Source: Rhabditophanes sp. KR3021
Lineage: Eukaryota > Nematoda > Chromadorea > Rhabditida > Alloionematidae
Length of the DNA stretch: 64,000 bases
Direction: 5' to 3'
Assembly (NCBI GenBank): GCA_963281155.1
Contig: CAUJLY010000002.1
Span: 2,666,001-2,730,000 of the forward strand
Below the pieces are notes generated by a model. It saw nothing but the letters and a program-made list of their open reading frames with translations, searched no databases and was not told where the DNA came from. Of this stretch, positions 1 to 10,333 are shown one piece after another. Made by a program: the position numbers and the translations under genes. The first letter of the stretch is position 1. The number at the start of each line of letters is the position of its first letter.

Positions 1-120
1 GATGTTGATGATGATGGTCTTGTAGCTTCTGCCGCCTTAGACAAAGCCGCTGATGCCGAAGAAGCAAGAGTAAAGAAACTAGCCAAGAAAAATGCCGTTG
101 CTGCCGAAGATAGCGACTAA
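1..120 (+). CDS. C-terminal end of an unknown protein (cut by window edge)
   Basis: An open frame from the first base runs 39 codons to a TAA at 118-120. The peptide is rich in Asp, Ala and Lys: it begins with an Asp-Val-Asp-Asp-Asp run and ends in a Lys-Lys and Ala-rich tail finishing EDSD. That is typical of a low-complexity, charged C-terminus. The GC content and codon use are higher than in the flanking non-coding DNA, so it is probably the last exon of a real gene. No family can be assigned from so little sequence. Confidence 0.55.
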   Translation, partial: DVDDDGLVASAALDKAADAEEARVKKLAKKNAVAAEDSD

Positions 121-288
121 ATGGTTTGATATTGTTGAATATTATCATGGTTTGATGTTGTTTCGTTAATATTGTTCGATGATTTGTTTATTTATGCTCT
201 AATACAAAATTAAATTACTTTTATTTTTATATAACCAAAAAATTTATTAAAACAAAATTTATAAAGCAACAAAAATTATAAATAGATA

Positions 289-1428
289 TTAGTTATTACA
301 AATGGTACAACGTTTAGCATGCCCAATACCATTTGCTGTTGAGCAACCTTTTGCAAGAGGTTTGCAATCACGCTTAAATTTTCCATCAGCCATGCTCATT
401 GTCGGAGTATAAAATATCTCTGTTGCAATTGCGGAGTTTGTGTTCCAATAGTACTTGTAATTCCCATCTAACTGTTTAATAATTCGCAAATTAGGGCCAT
501 TGATAAGGTCAATCTTTTCAAAATATCTTGAACAAAAATCATTCTCGTACGAATTTTTATCTGTAACAACTAACGTGATGTAATGTCTATGGCCAGTTTC
601 GGTAAAATTTGATAATAAATGGTTTCTCTTTGCGTAATCACTTCTGACGCAATAAAAATCAGAAAAATAAATGTTTGATTTTTCAGGATTGAGCATTTTG
701 TGGACTTCAACTTCAAATCGCGTATCTCCAAAGGGGGACTTTTCCGGCATTTCATTAAATTTGTTAACAGTTCCAGCAAAAAATACTCCTCTGATGTGGT
801 CAATTGTTGGATTTGCGAAATGACCTGTTTTATCTTTTTTGTGTTTTGGTAAGGGAGATCCTTCGTTATGGAAATATACATTTTCAAAATAATTTTTACT
901 CTTAAATCTGTATAAAAAGTTGATTTCTTGGAATGAATCTACTTTTTTTTTGGCAAAAAGTAGTGCCTTTTCTTTCAGGCAAATCATTTCAGACAAGTTG
1001 AAAACAGTTCTGAAGGTAAAACTTGTCTTTGATACAATTTTATCCGCAAGTGATATTTTCTTCATTATAAATGTATAATCGGTACCAGGAGTGAGTTGGC
1101 GAAATTCAACTTCATTTGTTTGACTTGGAATCCTTTTTCTTTTCCCCTTATCTTCTTCTAGTGTACCATCACTTTTTGTTTCATATAAATTGCAACTAAT
1201 GTGTTGAACTTTTAATAATGCGTCTTCTTTTAAATTATTGGTCCATTTGATTGAAGCGCTATTCGATGATAACCCATTTTCTGTAAAGTAAAATTCGGTA
1301 TTTGAGGCTTGTGTTGATTTAGCGCTGTAGACTTCGGAAAAATATTCTTTCTTGTAAATGCAAGGTTTCAGTATTTTGGGACTACTACTAATTGTAACCT
1401 TATTTCTTTTCAAAAATGTATAATCCAT
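289..1428 (-). CDS. PHYHIP-like protein (fibronectin-III-like + PHYHIP C-terminal domain)
   Basis: Single-exon gene of 379 aa starting at ATG 1426-1428. The N-terminal third (about residues 35-140) reads like a fibronectin type III domain, with the SASIKW and LTPGTDYTF strand patterns. The C-terminal two thirds match the phytanoyl-CoA hydroxylase-interacting protein family: HIRGVFFAGTVNKFNE, PFGDTRFEV, NIYFSDFYC, YFEKIDL, and a terminal Cys-rich CKPLAKG...CTICNN. In vertebrates PHYHIP binds phytanoyl-CoA hydroxylase and DYRK1A; its biochemical role is poorly defined, and the nematode role is unknown. No signal peptide or membrane segment is visible, so it should be cytosolic. It lies in the same orientation as the next gene. 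The family call is based on remembered alignment, and I am fairly sure of it. Confidence 0.75.
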   Translation of the reverse strand: MDYTFLKRNKVTISSSPKILKPCIYKKEYFSEVYSAKSTQASNTEFYFTENGLSSNSASIKWTNNLKEDALLKVQHISCNLYETKSDGTLEEDKGKRKRIPSQTNEVEFRQLTPGTDYTFIMKKISLADKIVSKTSFTFRTVFNLSEMICLKEKALLFAKKKVDSFQEINFLYRFKSKNYFENVYFHNEGSPLPKHKKDKTGHFANPTIDHIRGVFFAGTVNKFNEMPEKSPFGDTRFEVEVHKMLNPEKSNIYFSDFYCVRSDYAKRNHLLSNFTETGHRHYITLVVTDKNSYENDFCSRYFEKIDLINGPNLRIIKQLDGNYKYYWNTNSAIATEIFYTPTMSMADGKFKRDCKPLAKGCSTANGIGHAKRCTICNN

Positions 1429-1786
1429 CGTGTAATAAAAGACTAATTGCAGAGAGTTAATTTATATATTCACTTTAATATGGTAAAAATCCAGAAGGGG
1501 TAGACTAACATATATGAGATAATTTTGTGAGAAGATACTGAAGGTTTATTAAAAAATACTAAGTATGTATTGTGAAATAAATAAACATTTTACCAATAAA
1601 AGGGCAAATTCGAATTTACATGGAGTAAAATGTGTATGTAAAGAGGCTGCAACCAAGTATTCAAATAATTCTCATATTTACTATGTGTGTATAAAATGAT
1701 AAAAGCAATTTTCTATAAAAATTTTATTATAGTTGGTCAAATTAAATTAGAGTTAAGAATATATTTTTATACAAAAATAGTTAAAA
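1429..1786. other. AT-rich spacer
   Basis: About 360 bp between two minus-strand genes. It is AT-rich and holds no open frame of note or RNA gene that I can see. It presumably contains the promoter of the PHYHIP-like gene and the 3' UTR of the gene to its right. Confidence 0.5.
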
Positions 1787-2311
1787 TCAATTATTAAAAT
1801 TTTGTGTAGTGAGAATATCATACTCATCCTCAAACGATATATCCTCCCGCTCTCCATTAAAGTTGTTTCCGTTGGGTGAAGGAACGACAAAATAATTGTC
1901 CTGGGTAGCGTGGAATAATTCCAGATCATTTACATTTTGAAGAATTTGAGTATTTATATAGCCATTTTCTTGAGTTGGTTGGTCTCTAGATGTGCCAAAG
2001 GGACTGACATCTTCACAATTTTCTACGAACTGTGATATTTGGCTATCTTCATAATCTTGAGATTCATGATGTTCATATCGAACATTTTCATCGATATAGT
2101 TTCGAATAAACTGCGACATATTGTTCTCGATGCTCTGTCCATACAATGGTGTAGCTAAATCTTGCTGTGATATGTAGTTGATTCCTTCGTAACCACCTGC
2201 AATCAAGCTTTCATTTTGTTGTGTCTGCAAATCGCAATGCGAAGAGTCCTTTTTGCCCGTTCTAGTAATATCCAATCTTTTGTTGTCCAGCAAGCCTGCA
2301 ATCATTGTCAT
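1787..2311 (-). CDS. Unrecognised Gln/Asn/Glu-rich small protein
   Basis: Uninterrupted frame of 174 aa starting at ATG 2309-2311 (MTMIAGLLDN). The composition is strongly biased to Gln, Asn, Glu and Asp. Repeated short aromatic or Ile-containing patches such as SQFIRNY, SQFVENC and TQILQNV recur about every 30-40 residues. No signal peptide, membrane segment, zinc-binding pattern or catalytic motif is visible. The composition resembles a disordered regulatory or transactivation region. I do not recognise a family. The frame may be a complete gene or the last exon of a longer one; no clear upstream exon was found. Confidence 0.5.
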   Translation of the reverse strand: MTMIAGLLDNKRLDITRTGKKDSSHCDLQTQQNESLIAGGYEGINYISQQDLATPLYGQSIENNMSQFIRNYIDENVRYEHHESQDYEDSQISQFVENCEDVSPFGTSRDQPTQENGYINTQILQNVNDLELFHATQDNYFVVPSPNGNNFNGEREDISFEDEYDILTTQNFNN

Positions 2312-2329
2312 CTTTATTACTAATTTAAA

Positions 2330-2990
2330 TGGAAATAAACTTTTATATTTTTTAATAACTGTTCGAACTACAGTGCTGATACCAAATATTCTTTAATACC
2401 CTTGCACATTCGAAATATGAATATAGCTGAAAGAGATTTTACGTGTCATCGTGTTTAATCCATTATTTAACTTTGTTACTCATTAATTTCAGTTGCATAA
2501 CATCGCCTCATTTCTGGTGTTATGTATTCTATAATGACTGATAAAGCAAGAAAAAGAAAGACTAAAGTAGATGATCTTACATCGATCAGCAGAGTTTTGA
2601 GTCAAATTTAGAAGAAGCCCATTAGCTTTAAGTAGCGATGAACAGCTTCTATCAGAAGTCACTTATATGTCACGTTCAGACATGTTGGCTGCAAAACAAT
2701 ACAATTCAGCAAGAACAGGCCCTAATAACACTCTCTATAGGAATTGAACGATGACACTAGGGAAGATTTGTTTGATGTTCTTCTTACTAAATTTCAAATT
2801 GCTCCGGAAACTACATCTGATGATAAAAAGACACGGTGGGAAGATTTTGCCAAACTTCTTACTGGCATGGGAAGAAGAGTAACAGGACTATTGTCTTTAT
2901 TCGTATTGGGAAATAAGACTGTAATTAATAGTTGCATAAGACATAATCCACAATCTCAGTTCCGGGAAAATTTCTAAACAACCCTGCTTA
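2330..2990 (+). pseudogene. Decayed + strand gene, dispersed copy A (leader + N-terminus + broken body)
   Basis: Positions about 2330-2615 are highly similar to 58716-58970, including a perfect stretch around the ATTTCAG-TTGCATAACATCGCC leader and an ATG followed by a basic KARKRKTK peptide. In this copy the N-terminal frame stops after about 25 codons. Further coding-like pieces follow in other frames: a Ser/Asn-rich piece at about 2608-2745, then an open frame at 2744-2977 containing DDTREDLFDVLLTKFQIAP. The change of frame and the internal stops point to a dead copy. No family was recognised. A mobile or virus-derived origin cannot be excluded, but there is no direct sign of one. Confidence 0.5.
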
Positions 2991-3104
2991 GTGATCTTTC
3001 AAGGCTTTTTGGATGCTAATGATCGTTTTCATTTACAAGAAGTCGCTGATTAGTTTTTAGACTTCTGTATTTATACTCTATTAGTTTGTGTATTTTAAAC
3101 CCAT

Positions 3105-4084
3105 TTAATAAACTTTTGTATCACCTGTAGTCATGTTGTGAAGAGTAACTGAAGGCCTATACACTTTATTACTAATTTCGGAGCTACCAAATGTTATTGT
3201 CTTGTCTGACTCAGATCTATTTCTTCTTCCGAAGATTTGTTTTCCGATTTCCGCAAGCCCAGCAGAGAAAGTTGTTCCAGAGTCGTTTGATAAATTTAGT
3301 GGAGGTATGCTTTCAAATAGTCTAGCTGCAATCTTCGACAATTTGCTGCCAGTCCACTGATTTTTACCCTTTGGCTTTTCGGACTCTTCGATAATTTGAT
3401 TTAGCTTCTTACGCCTTTTTGCAAACAATCCATTTAGAGGTTCACAATCTTCATCGCCAGTTACACTTAGTTCATTTTCATGATCGAGAAAGCATCTTTT
3501 GTTATACCGCACATTGGCAGAAGTAACAGGCTCTTCATCTACAGCAAATCTTTCGTCAATTGGACGTGATGTTTTTGTGACTACTCTAGATCTGACGATA
3601 TTAGCATCTCTTCCACCTCGATAGTCTTCATTATGTTTCAAATATTGAGGAAGGGTAATAGCATCACCATTTTGACCCCGTAGAGGCAATGTTATTCTGT
3701 TCTTGATCACTGGTATTTTAAATCCATCTTGGTCAATGTTATTGTTAGACCTTGTATACCCATTATAATCCCATAAGGATAACTCTGCTCTTGTATTTCT
3801 GCTTCTCGAACGACCTTGGTCTAATGCTTGACCATAGTCATCGTTTTGCATGTCTTTAAGTATTTTTTGGGCCTACAACAAGAAATAATGTTTAGTATGG
3901 AAGATGTAAAACTTGCTGCTCGTCTACTTTCGCTCGGTAAATCTTTAATAAACACTCTGGAAGTTGGCGCATTTCCGAATATTGACATTCTCCGATCTTT
4001 CTTCTCAGACCTGTGAATCGTAATTGGCTCAATGACCCTGCCATGACTTCTAGCTGATGTATCGAGATTAAAATTTCGCCGCAT
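3105..4084 (-). CDS. Unrecognised basic protein, possibly nuclear
   Basis: Two exons, 4084-3913 and 3853-3105, joined across a 59-bp intron with donor GTTTTAC and acceptor CTTAAAG. The joined frame is 306 aa and divisible by three. An earlier AG acceptor would put a stop directly after the junction, so I chose the later one. The protein is hydrophilic, with many Arg and Ser residues. A FAKRRKKLNQ patch at about residue 200 could be a nuclear localisation signal, and GRSRSRNTR near residue 72 is RS-like. There are no membrane segments. I do not recognise a family; nuclear location is inference from basic patches only. Confidence 0.6.
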
Positions 4085-4249
4085 TAAATATGATTACACT
4101 AATACTAAAACACCACTTTATAAAATAGCTTTACATAAAACTCAACTGTAAATGCGTGTCAAAGTACAAAGTTTATTTGCATATAAAATCATCAAATGAT
4201 GTTATTTACAAATTTTGTATTAAACACCTTTTAATCAAAACTAAGTGAT

Positions 4250-4380
4250 CTATTAAACAAAACAACTAATTAATATATAAACAACTAAATAATGAATAAA
4301 AAACCAAATAATGAATAAAAAACCAAATAATAAATAAACAACCAAATAATAAATAAATAACAAATATAACAACCAATTAA
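4250..4380. repeat. AT-rich degenerate tandem repeat
   Basis: Several imperfect copies of an approximately 19-bp unit of the form CCAAATAATGAATAAAAAA lie head to tail between the two neighbouring minus-strand genes. Copies vary between AATGAATAAA and AATAAATAAA forms. The tract adds no coding potential and looks like a simple minisatellite in the intergenic region. Confidence 0.6.
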
Positions 4381-4614
4381 TACTCTGAATGGAACGTATT
4401 TATTTATACACATAAAATTCTTTAAATATTAGATTTAATAATTGCGCAGTTTATACCATAAACTACTAATAATTTAGACATAAATTTTTGTTAGAAGCCA
4501 CTTAGTAAATGCATTTAATTGCTCGTGTATTTTTTCCTCCAATAATTCGTGACTGCTTTACATTTTTCAAGTGATATTTTAATCCGTAACTACATTAAGT
4601 CGTTAATATATTAT

Positions 4615-7600
4615 TTATCTCAAATACTTCTTGACTGCATCCCCAACAGTAATTGAATGTTCAAGACTAAACGCAGCAAACATTTGAGCTAATTCAGTCA
4701 TACAAATAGATGCATAAACAACACGTTTATTATGATTGGCATCATCGGCTATTTCTTTTGATTCGAGAGCCTTGTGTTTAAAGTAACGATATGCTGCCGT
4801 AGATTGATTATTATGACCGTTGGTTATGTCGTATGAAGTTGAAAAATGAGAAGACCTGGAAGTATCCAAATCGGAATCATCATTGTCTCTAGATGAATTT
4901 ATAGTTTCATTTGATGATTTTCTTCCAAATCCAAAGAAATTTGAAAAACGACCTGATTTACGGGAACTGGTTGCTCTCGAGGTTACTTTTTGAACTGAAG
5001 CATTTAATTCTTTACCACCTTCATAAAAATCACGTAGCTTGCCATTTCCTCTTAAATTCCTTTCACACGCTTCAGCCTGTTTATTTAAATTCTTCAGAGC
5101 ACGCTCAAACAAAGCATCAAAACCTGTAAATGTAGATGCATAATGATCAATCTTGTATTTTAATCCATTCATGGTATGTAATATTGGTGATAAATTATTT
5201 GGATTCTTGGATGGATACAACAGCCATGCTCTTAAAATCGGTTGTGGATATGATAGCAAAGTTCGTAGTACAGCAATTAAAAGCAAATTGGTTGTATAAC
5301 TATTTTCAACTAATTTCTCCAGCAATTCAAATAATCTATTGAATAGCAGTCCACAATCACTTGGGTCTGAAAAACTATACAAATGTTCCAAGGTAATTGG
5401 GACGCCTGTCCATGATTCGGGTGTGTCAACATCATCTAATACATTAAGATTCAACTTGATATTATGATTTGGGTTGGAGTCCTCCTCGTCAAACTCGTCA
5501 TTTACTTCATTTTCTTTTTTAATTTCTTTTAAGTATTGAAGTTTAGACTCAATGAAGGCAATATTTTCTTCTAACTTCCTTTTGCTATTTTTCGTTTTAG
5601 GTACGTTAGTTGTATTGACTTCTTTTAATTTGTCTAGAAAATCGTCAACGCTGCATTTTTCTTTGATTTTCAAGTGATTCATGGTACTTTTGATGCATTC
5701 CATATTTTCTTCTATTTCTTCCACATTGGCAGGAACATTGTAGGAAGTTGTTTTTTGAACGACAACGTCTTTTAAGCTTTCGTTTTCATCACTAGACAAA
5801 AACTCGTCATACGCAATATGTAAGTAGTCTGTTTTTGATTGGGTCATCTGATCAAATTGACTGCTATTTTCTGGTAAAGGCAGAAAATCATATTCGTCAT
5901 ATTCCTCCTCAATAATACCCATATCGTCTAATCCAAAGTTTTTCCTATCCTCTTCGGTTATTTCATTGTCACCGCTATCAGTATTGTATTCTTCTCCTAA
6001 TTCATTTAATGTTCCAACTCCAGAAACATCTAAGAATCCCTGTGTGTCCAAAGTTGTGTGCGCGCTTCTGTTTGTAGTGCTAAAGTATTTGTTACCACCG
6101 CCGCAACTCATCAAACTACTTCTAGCCGAACCAAATCTCATGAAATTACTTGCCATACTATGAGGAGGACTATCGCCATGAATGTCTAAGAACTTATTAG
6201 GCACTTTGCCATCATACGGCCATTTCCAGCACAAGCAAGCGGCAGATGTCTCAATTATTTCCACTCGACAGCATGCAGTGTGTTTCTCTAATGAATCTTT
6301 CGACAACAACTTATTCTCACCATCATCCTTCTTCTCAACATTCTTTATGCAAAAAGGAATGAAAGACAAAAATTGCTCTGCCGACAAGATAGATTTTTTT
6401 GAATCAAAGTCAGTAACCGGATTACTAATATAAACTTTGTTGATGATGTGTCTGAATACTTGATTCCACATCAAATCTTCACAAACCAGATTAAGAATTG
6501 TAAACAGAAATGACAAAGTCACATTAGTTAAGGCCTCACTTTCTCTCATTCGGATTAGAATGTAATCAAGAATGCACATTCGCGAACCGGCACTATCCTC
6601 ATGACTTGGACTTTCAGTATTCATACTTTTTTTCAAGTCAATTATCTCATTGTCTTTCCATTCTTCTCGGATGAGTAATTTGAGTAAGCTGTGAATTAGT
6701 TGTTCTTCTGTGAAGTTTTCAAACATCAAGTTGAGATATACAATTTGACTAACCAATTCTTCTGTTTCTCCTTGAACTATGCCAAATTTCATGACTTCAA
6801 CCAGGAATCCTTTGTAAAAATTGTTGACTATTTCAATCTTGATTTTTTTGTGACTATTTTGAACAATAGCATTCAAAAAAAGCAAAGAATCGTGAAAATC
6901 TATTAAACTGCCTAGGATCAGCAAATCATTTGGGGCTATTAGTTTATGCCAATTAGGTCCAGTTTGAAGGGCAGCCGTTATTTGTCGTGGGAGAGACTAT
7001 ATAAAATTAATTTATCAAAACTTTTCTTCAAAATAATTGAACTTTTAATTATTGTGTGCAATGCAGAACATATGTTTTTATTATTCTTCTGAGAAATTAA
7101 TCAATTTAAGAAAAGTCTTTTTTGTTCACTGCTTAATCTTTGAAAAGTCACTAACCGAGTGATTGTTTTAAAAGAAAGTAATTAACGTTACTTTTGTTAA
7201 TTAATCTCAATGATAATACCGTAAATTAATATTTACATTATGTTTATTATCTATTTAGAATCCATTACATTGGTTCACAACTCCCGACTATGCAATGTTG
7301 GAAATAAATTTCGAGTTTATCCGAATGTGTTCGATCCTTCAAAAAGGACAAACGAGTTGAAAGAACACGCCAATATTTGTGGCAATTGATCTTCCAGATT
7401 TTGAAAAAAAAGTGTATTTGTTTCAACTAAGATAATTAGATCGTTAAGTGATAGAATAATCAGATAAATGTAGAAAATATAGATTTATCGGTACCGATTG
7501 TTTGCCTAACTGTGGCAGACTTTTCGATCTATCAGATGAGTTATCACGGAATTGCTATGAATAAACAACTAAAAAGAATTATGGAGGTATCAACGAGGGG

Positions 7601-8952
7601 ACAAAATACGCTTAGCAACAAACTCATTGACAATCATCAAGGCAAGCAACAAATCGACCACGTGAATCGCAACAGGAAGGACAACTTTATCGGAAATCTA
7701 AAATGGGCTACTTCTAAAGAAAATCGTTTGAATGGTGTTGCAAGGGAGATACTTCAGTTTGGCAAAGGTGGTGAAATAGTTCTTATTCATCAATCACTTG
7801 TCACTATAACTTAATCCACAACTATTCGGAATTACATTCGAGCTAGGGATATCTGCAGTGGATTTAAATGGCTATCTCTGTTAATTTTATGTTTATATAC
7901 TTTTCAATTAATAAATATTTTTGTATTTACGTACACTATAAATTGCTGATAGTCCTCCAGATAATACTTGGCAGAAGGGAGTTGAAGTTGCGATATATTC
8001 AGCAACGGCATCAAATTTGGATGATACAGATAAAATTGCCAGTAGAGAATCTTTTGCTAATTGACCAATGTCTCCAGTTGCATATAAATAAGGTATCAAC
8101 AAACTGAAGACAAGAAATCTGTTGCTTTCTGATGCTGATCGACTTAAATCACTGGAAGTTGATGATGTGTTCATAGACCCATCTGAAGAAGTGTCTTGAA
8201 AATTGAATAAGAAGTGTAGTAAAGTCGTGTCTTGGGCCATTTTGCGAGATATTTGATTCAATAGCACAACAAAGTCTTTATCAATTGTGGAAGGCAGATG
8301 ATTACTCTCACTAACTGTTTCATTGCACCATAGAAGAAGCCTCAGTAAAGGCAGCAAAATAGGCTTATGGACAAGGACGCAATGACTGTGTCTATTTGAA
8401 TTTGACAGCATAGAATCATAGATTTTGAGTAAATTAATTTGACAGAATGAGTGTAAGCCATTTGGAACTTGTTCACTCCAGTTTTGCATTAACACAAATA
8501 TTTCATTACCGAAACAAGAATCCCTAGAAAAAGCATTATTTATAGGCTCATAATAGTTACAAAAAAACTCTTCCTAATCATGAATTATTTTAATAAAACA
8601 CGCTTATATCATTTAGTTTTTATATTTTAACTTACAAAATAGTCCCTATTGTTGCTTTGGGCTGTGAGTTGACTTCTAACATCAAAAGATGACTCATAAC
8701 TGAAAATGTAAAGAAAACATCTTGTATCATGTTGAAGTCTATGTCTCTTTTGGCTAGTAATTCTAGTAATTTATCCATATGCGTTGAAAATTCCTTTTCC
8801 CAGGCATCTGGGTCTGATATGAAGTCGACATTCATGGGACTGGCATTCAGCACGCCATCCGAAAAAAACGAAAAACCACCATTATTGGAGGGAGGCAAAG
8901 ATGGAGGGTTACTTGAATTAGACAAAATATTGTAAATACCCCATCTCTTCAT
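4615..8952 (-). CDS. FHIP: FTS and Hook-interacting protein
   Basis: Three exons, 8952-8636, 8523-7935 and 6996-4615, give 1095 aa in frame. The FHIP family bridges Hook adaptors and FTS to dynein and to early-endosome cargo (Rab5). Matches to human FHIP1B run through the whole length: VLMQNWSEQVPNGL near residue 115, FFVFSLLIPY-like and FCQVLSGGLSAIYSSLPRQI across the second junction, LIDFHDSLLFLNAIVQNSH, GFLVEVMKFG, LVCEDLMWNQVF, FLSFIPFC, then an acidic disordered middle and a C-terminal helical part with LLIAVLRTLLSYPQPILRAWLL. The second junction restores YSSLPR exactly as in the human protein, which fixes the donor at GTACGTAAAT. Intron 2 (6997-7934, 938 bp) is far larger than its neighbours and carries an HNH relic on the opposite strand. 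Confidence 0.9.
7512..7814 (+). pseudogene. HNH homing-endonuclease relic inside FHIP intron 2
   Basis: A + strand open frame of about 100 codons lies wholly inside FHIP intron 2, antisense to the host gene. It begins with GTG in the open frame, and I see no convincing start. Residues about 45-78 read KLIDNHQGKQQIDHVN followed by NRKDNFIGNLKWATSKENRLN. This is the hallmark of the phage/giant-virus type HNH endonucleases (HNH_3, often linked to NUMOD4): an IDH with the first His, NR..DN, NL.WAT, then EN..N. Upstream of the motif the frame looks decayed, and a neighbouring frame also looks coding-like, so this is probably the remains of a longer nuclease gene. Such genes are usual in phages, mitochondrial introns and large DNA viruses, and unusual in animal nuclear DNA. 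Confidence 0.65.
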
Positions 8953-10333
8953 TTTAATATTATGAATAATTTTAACCTTCTCAAATTAAATTAGATTAAT
9001 TTGGTGTTAATGATTAATGCCAAATATATTAGATGGAATTAATAGAATATTGTCTGGTATTTAAAATTAGTAGTGATACAATGGTTACTAATGAACGCGT
9101 CAACTGTAAACATAATCTCAAAACTACTTTTTTGACCAAAGTTTGGACTGTAGTTTATTCAGAACATCATCTCTCTATACAGGTTTGATTAACTTGATTT
9201 GAAACTTTAAATGATTTGATCAATTACGGTTTGCTGATTACAAATGGTTTGATTTTGAATCGTCGATGAAAAATAATAAAGGATAATGGGATAGTTGTTG
9301 TATTTTGCCACTATAAACAACACTAATTAAAGTTCGTCTCTGTGAAACACATGAAACCCTGTTTTAAAAAGCTCATTTGTGGGTCTCCCATGCTTGCCAA
9401 CAAACTGAAATTGCCTTCGTAATCACTAACATTTATGTTATGAACGTATCTTTGTTATGATAGTGCATAAAAAGATTGGTAATTTTGATATTAAACAAAA
9501 GTGGTTGATAACCATGACAACGGTAGTGAATCGGCAATAAATATTGCAAAATAATTGTTTATTTGGCACTGCGATTAAAATTTTAATCTAAACGTGGACT
9601 AACTTTAACCTTATAAAATCTGGCCAAGCTCACCTAATTTAGTAGTAGGCTAAAGGCAAGACGCCATATGTTTGTATTACATTATTATGATTCAAGAATC
9701 TTATGTCTGTTTATGTATGTATGACAAGGTATATGCAATTTTTGTCCCTCTAAGTCTTGATAATAATATAATGATTAAATTTGAGACAGTATTTTTGTCA
9801 GTTTGCCAAACACCTCCTTTTTAATCCCTTCTTATTTATGTAAAAATAAATATACACATCTAAACATACGCATATTCATTCAGTTATATTCAGGCATATT
9901 TATTTATTTTCACTCATATACAAATTTTGCTTAATTAACAAAAGAAAACACATGAAATAAACAAATTAAAAAACGCATTTAATATTTTCTTGATAAATAC
10001 GTATAATATTTATAACGACCCATATAATACATTTTTATTTTGGGTTTTTGAAAAAGATTCATTTTGCTTGAAATATAAGTAGTATTATTACCTTAGCTGT
10101 ATATTTAGGTTGATATTTAGGCGCTGTATTAGTTTGTTTTCACGCACCAAGAGATACTTTATAATATGTTTGGATAGTTCTTCCGTATATATTTTATTGA
10201 GATATTCATTTGCAATATAACATTTATGTTCTTTTATAATTTATAGAATATTGTAAGTTTGCTGGATGAGGGGCAAATAGATTCATAACTTATCATCAAA
10301 ACATATTCATTTTATTAATTTATATTAGTAATA
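8953..10333. other. Intergenic region, no gene seen
   Basis: About 1.4 kb between the divergent FHIP and ARL13 genes. It is AT-rich, with frequent stops in all frames and no tRNA-like B-box that I could find. It probably contains the promoters of both genes. Confidence 0.5.

Noticed and set aside
4250..4380. Possible CRISPR-like array
   Set aside because: Units are about 19 bp, AT-only and contiguous without spacers; a simple minisatellite in a eukaryotic intergenic region.
7261..7400. Further coding sequence of the HNH element upstream of 7512
   Set aside because: Short frames exist, but stops interrupt them and no NUMOD4-type motif is clear, so I did not extend the relic.
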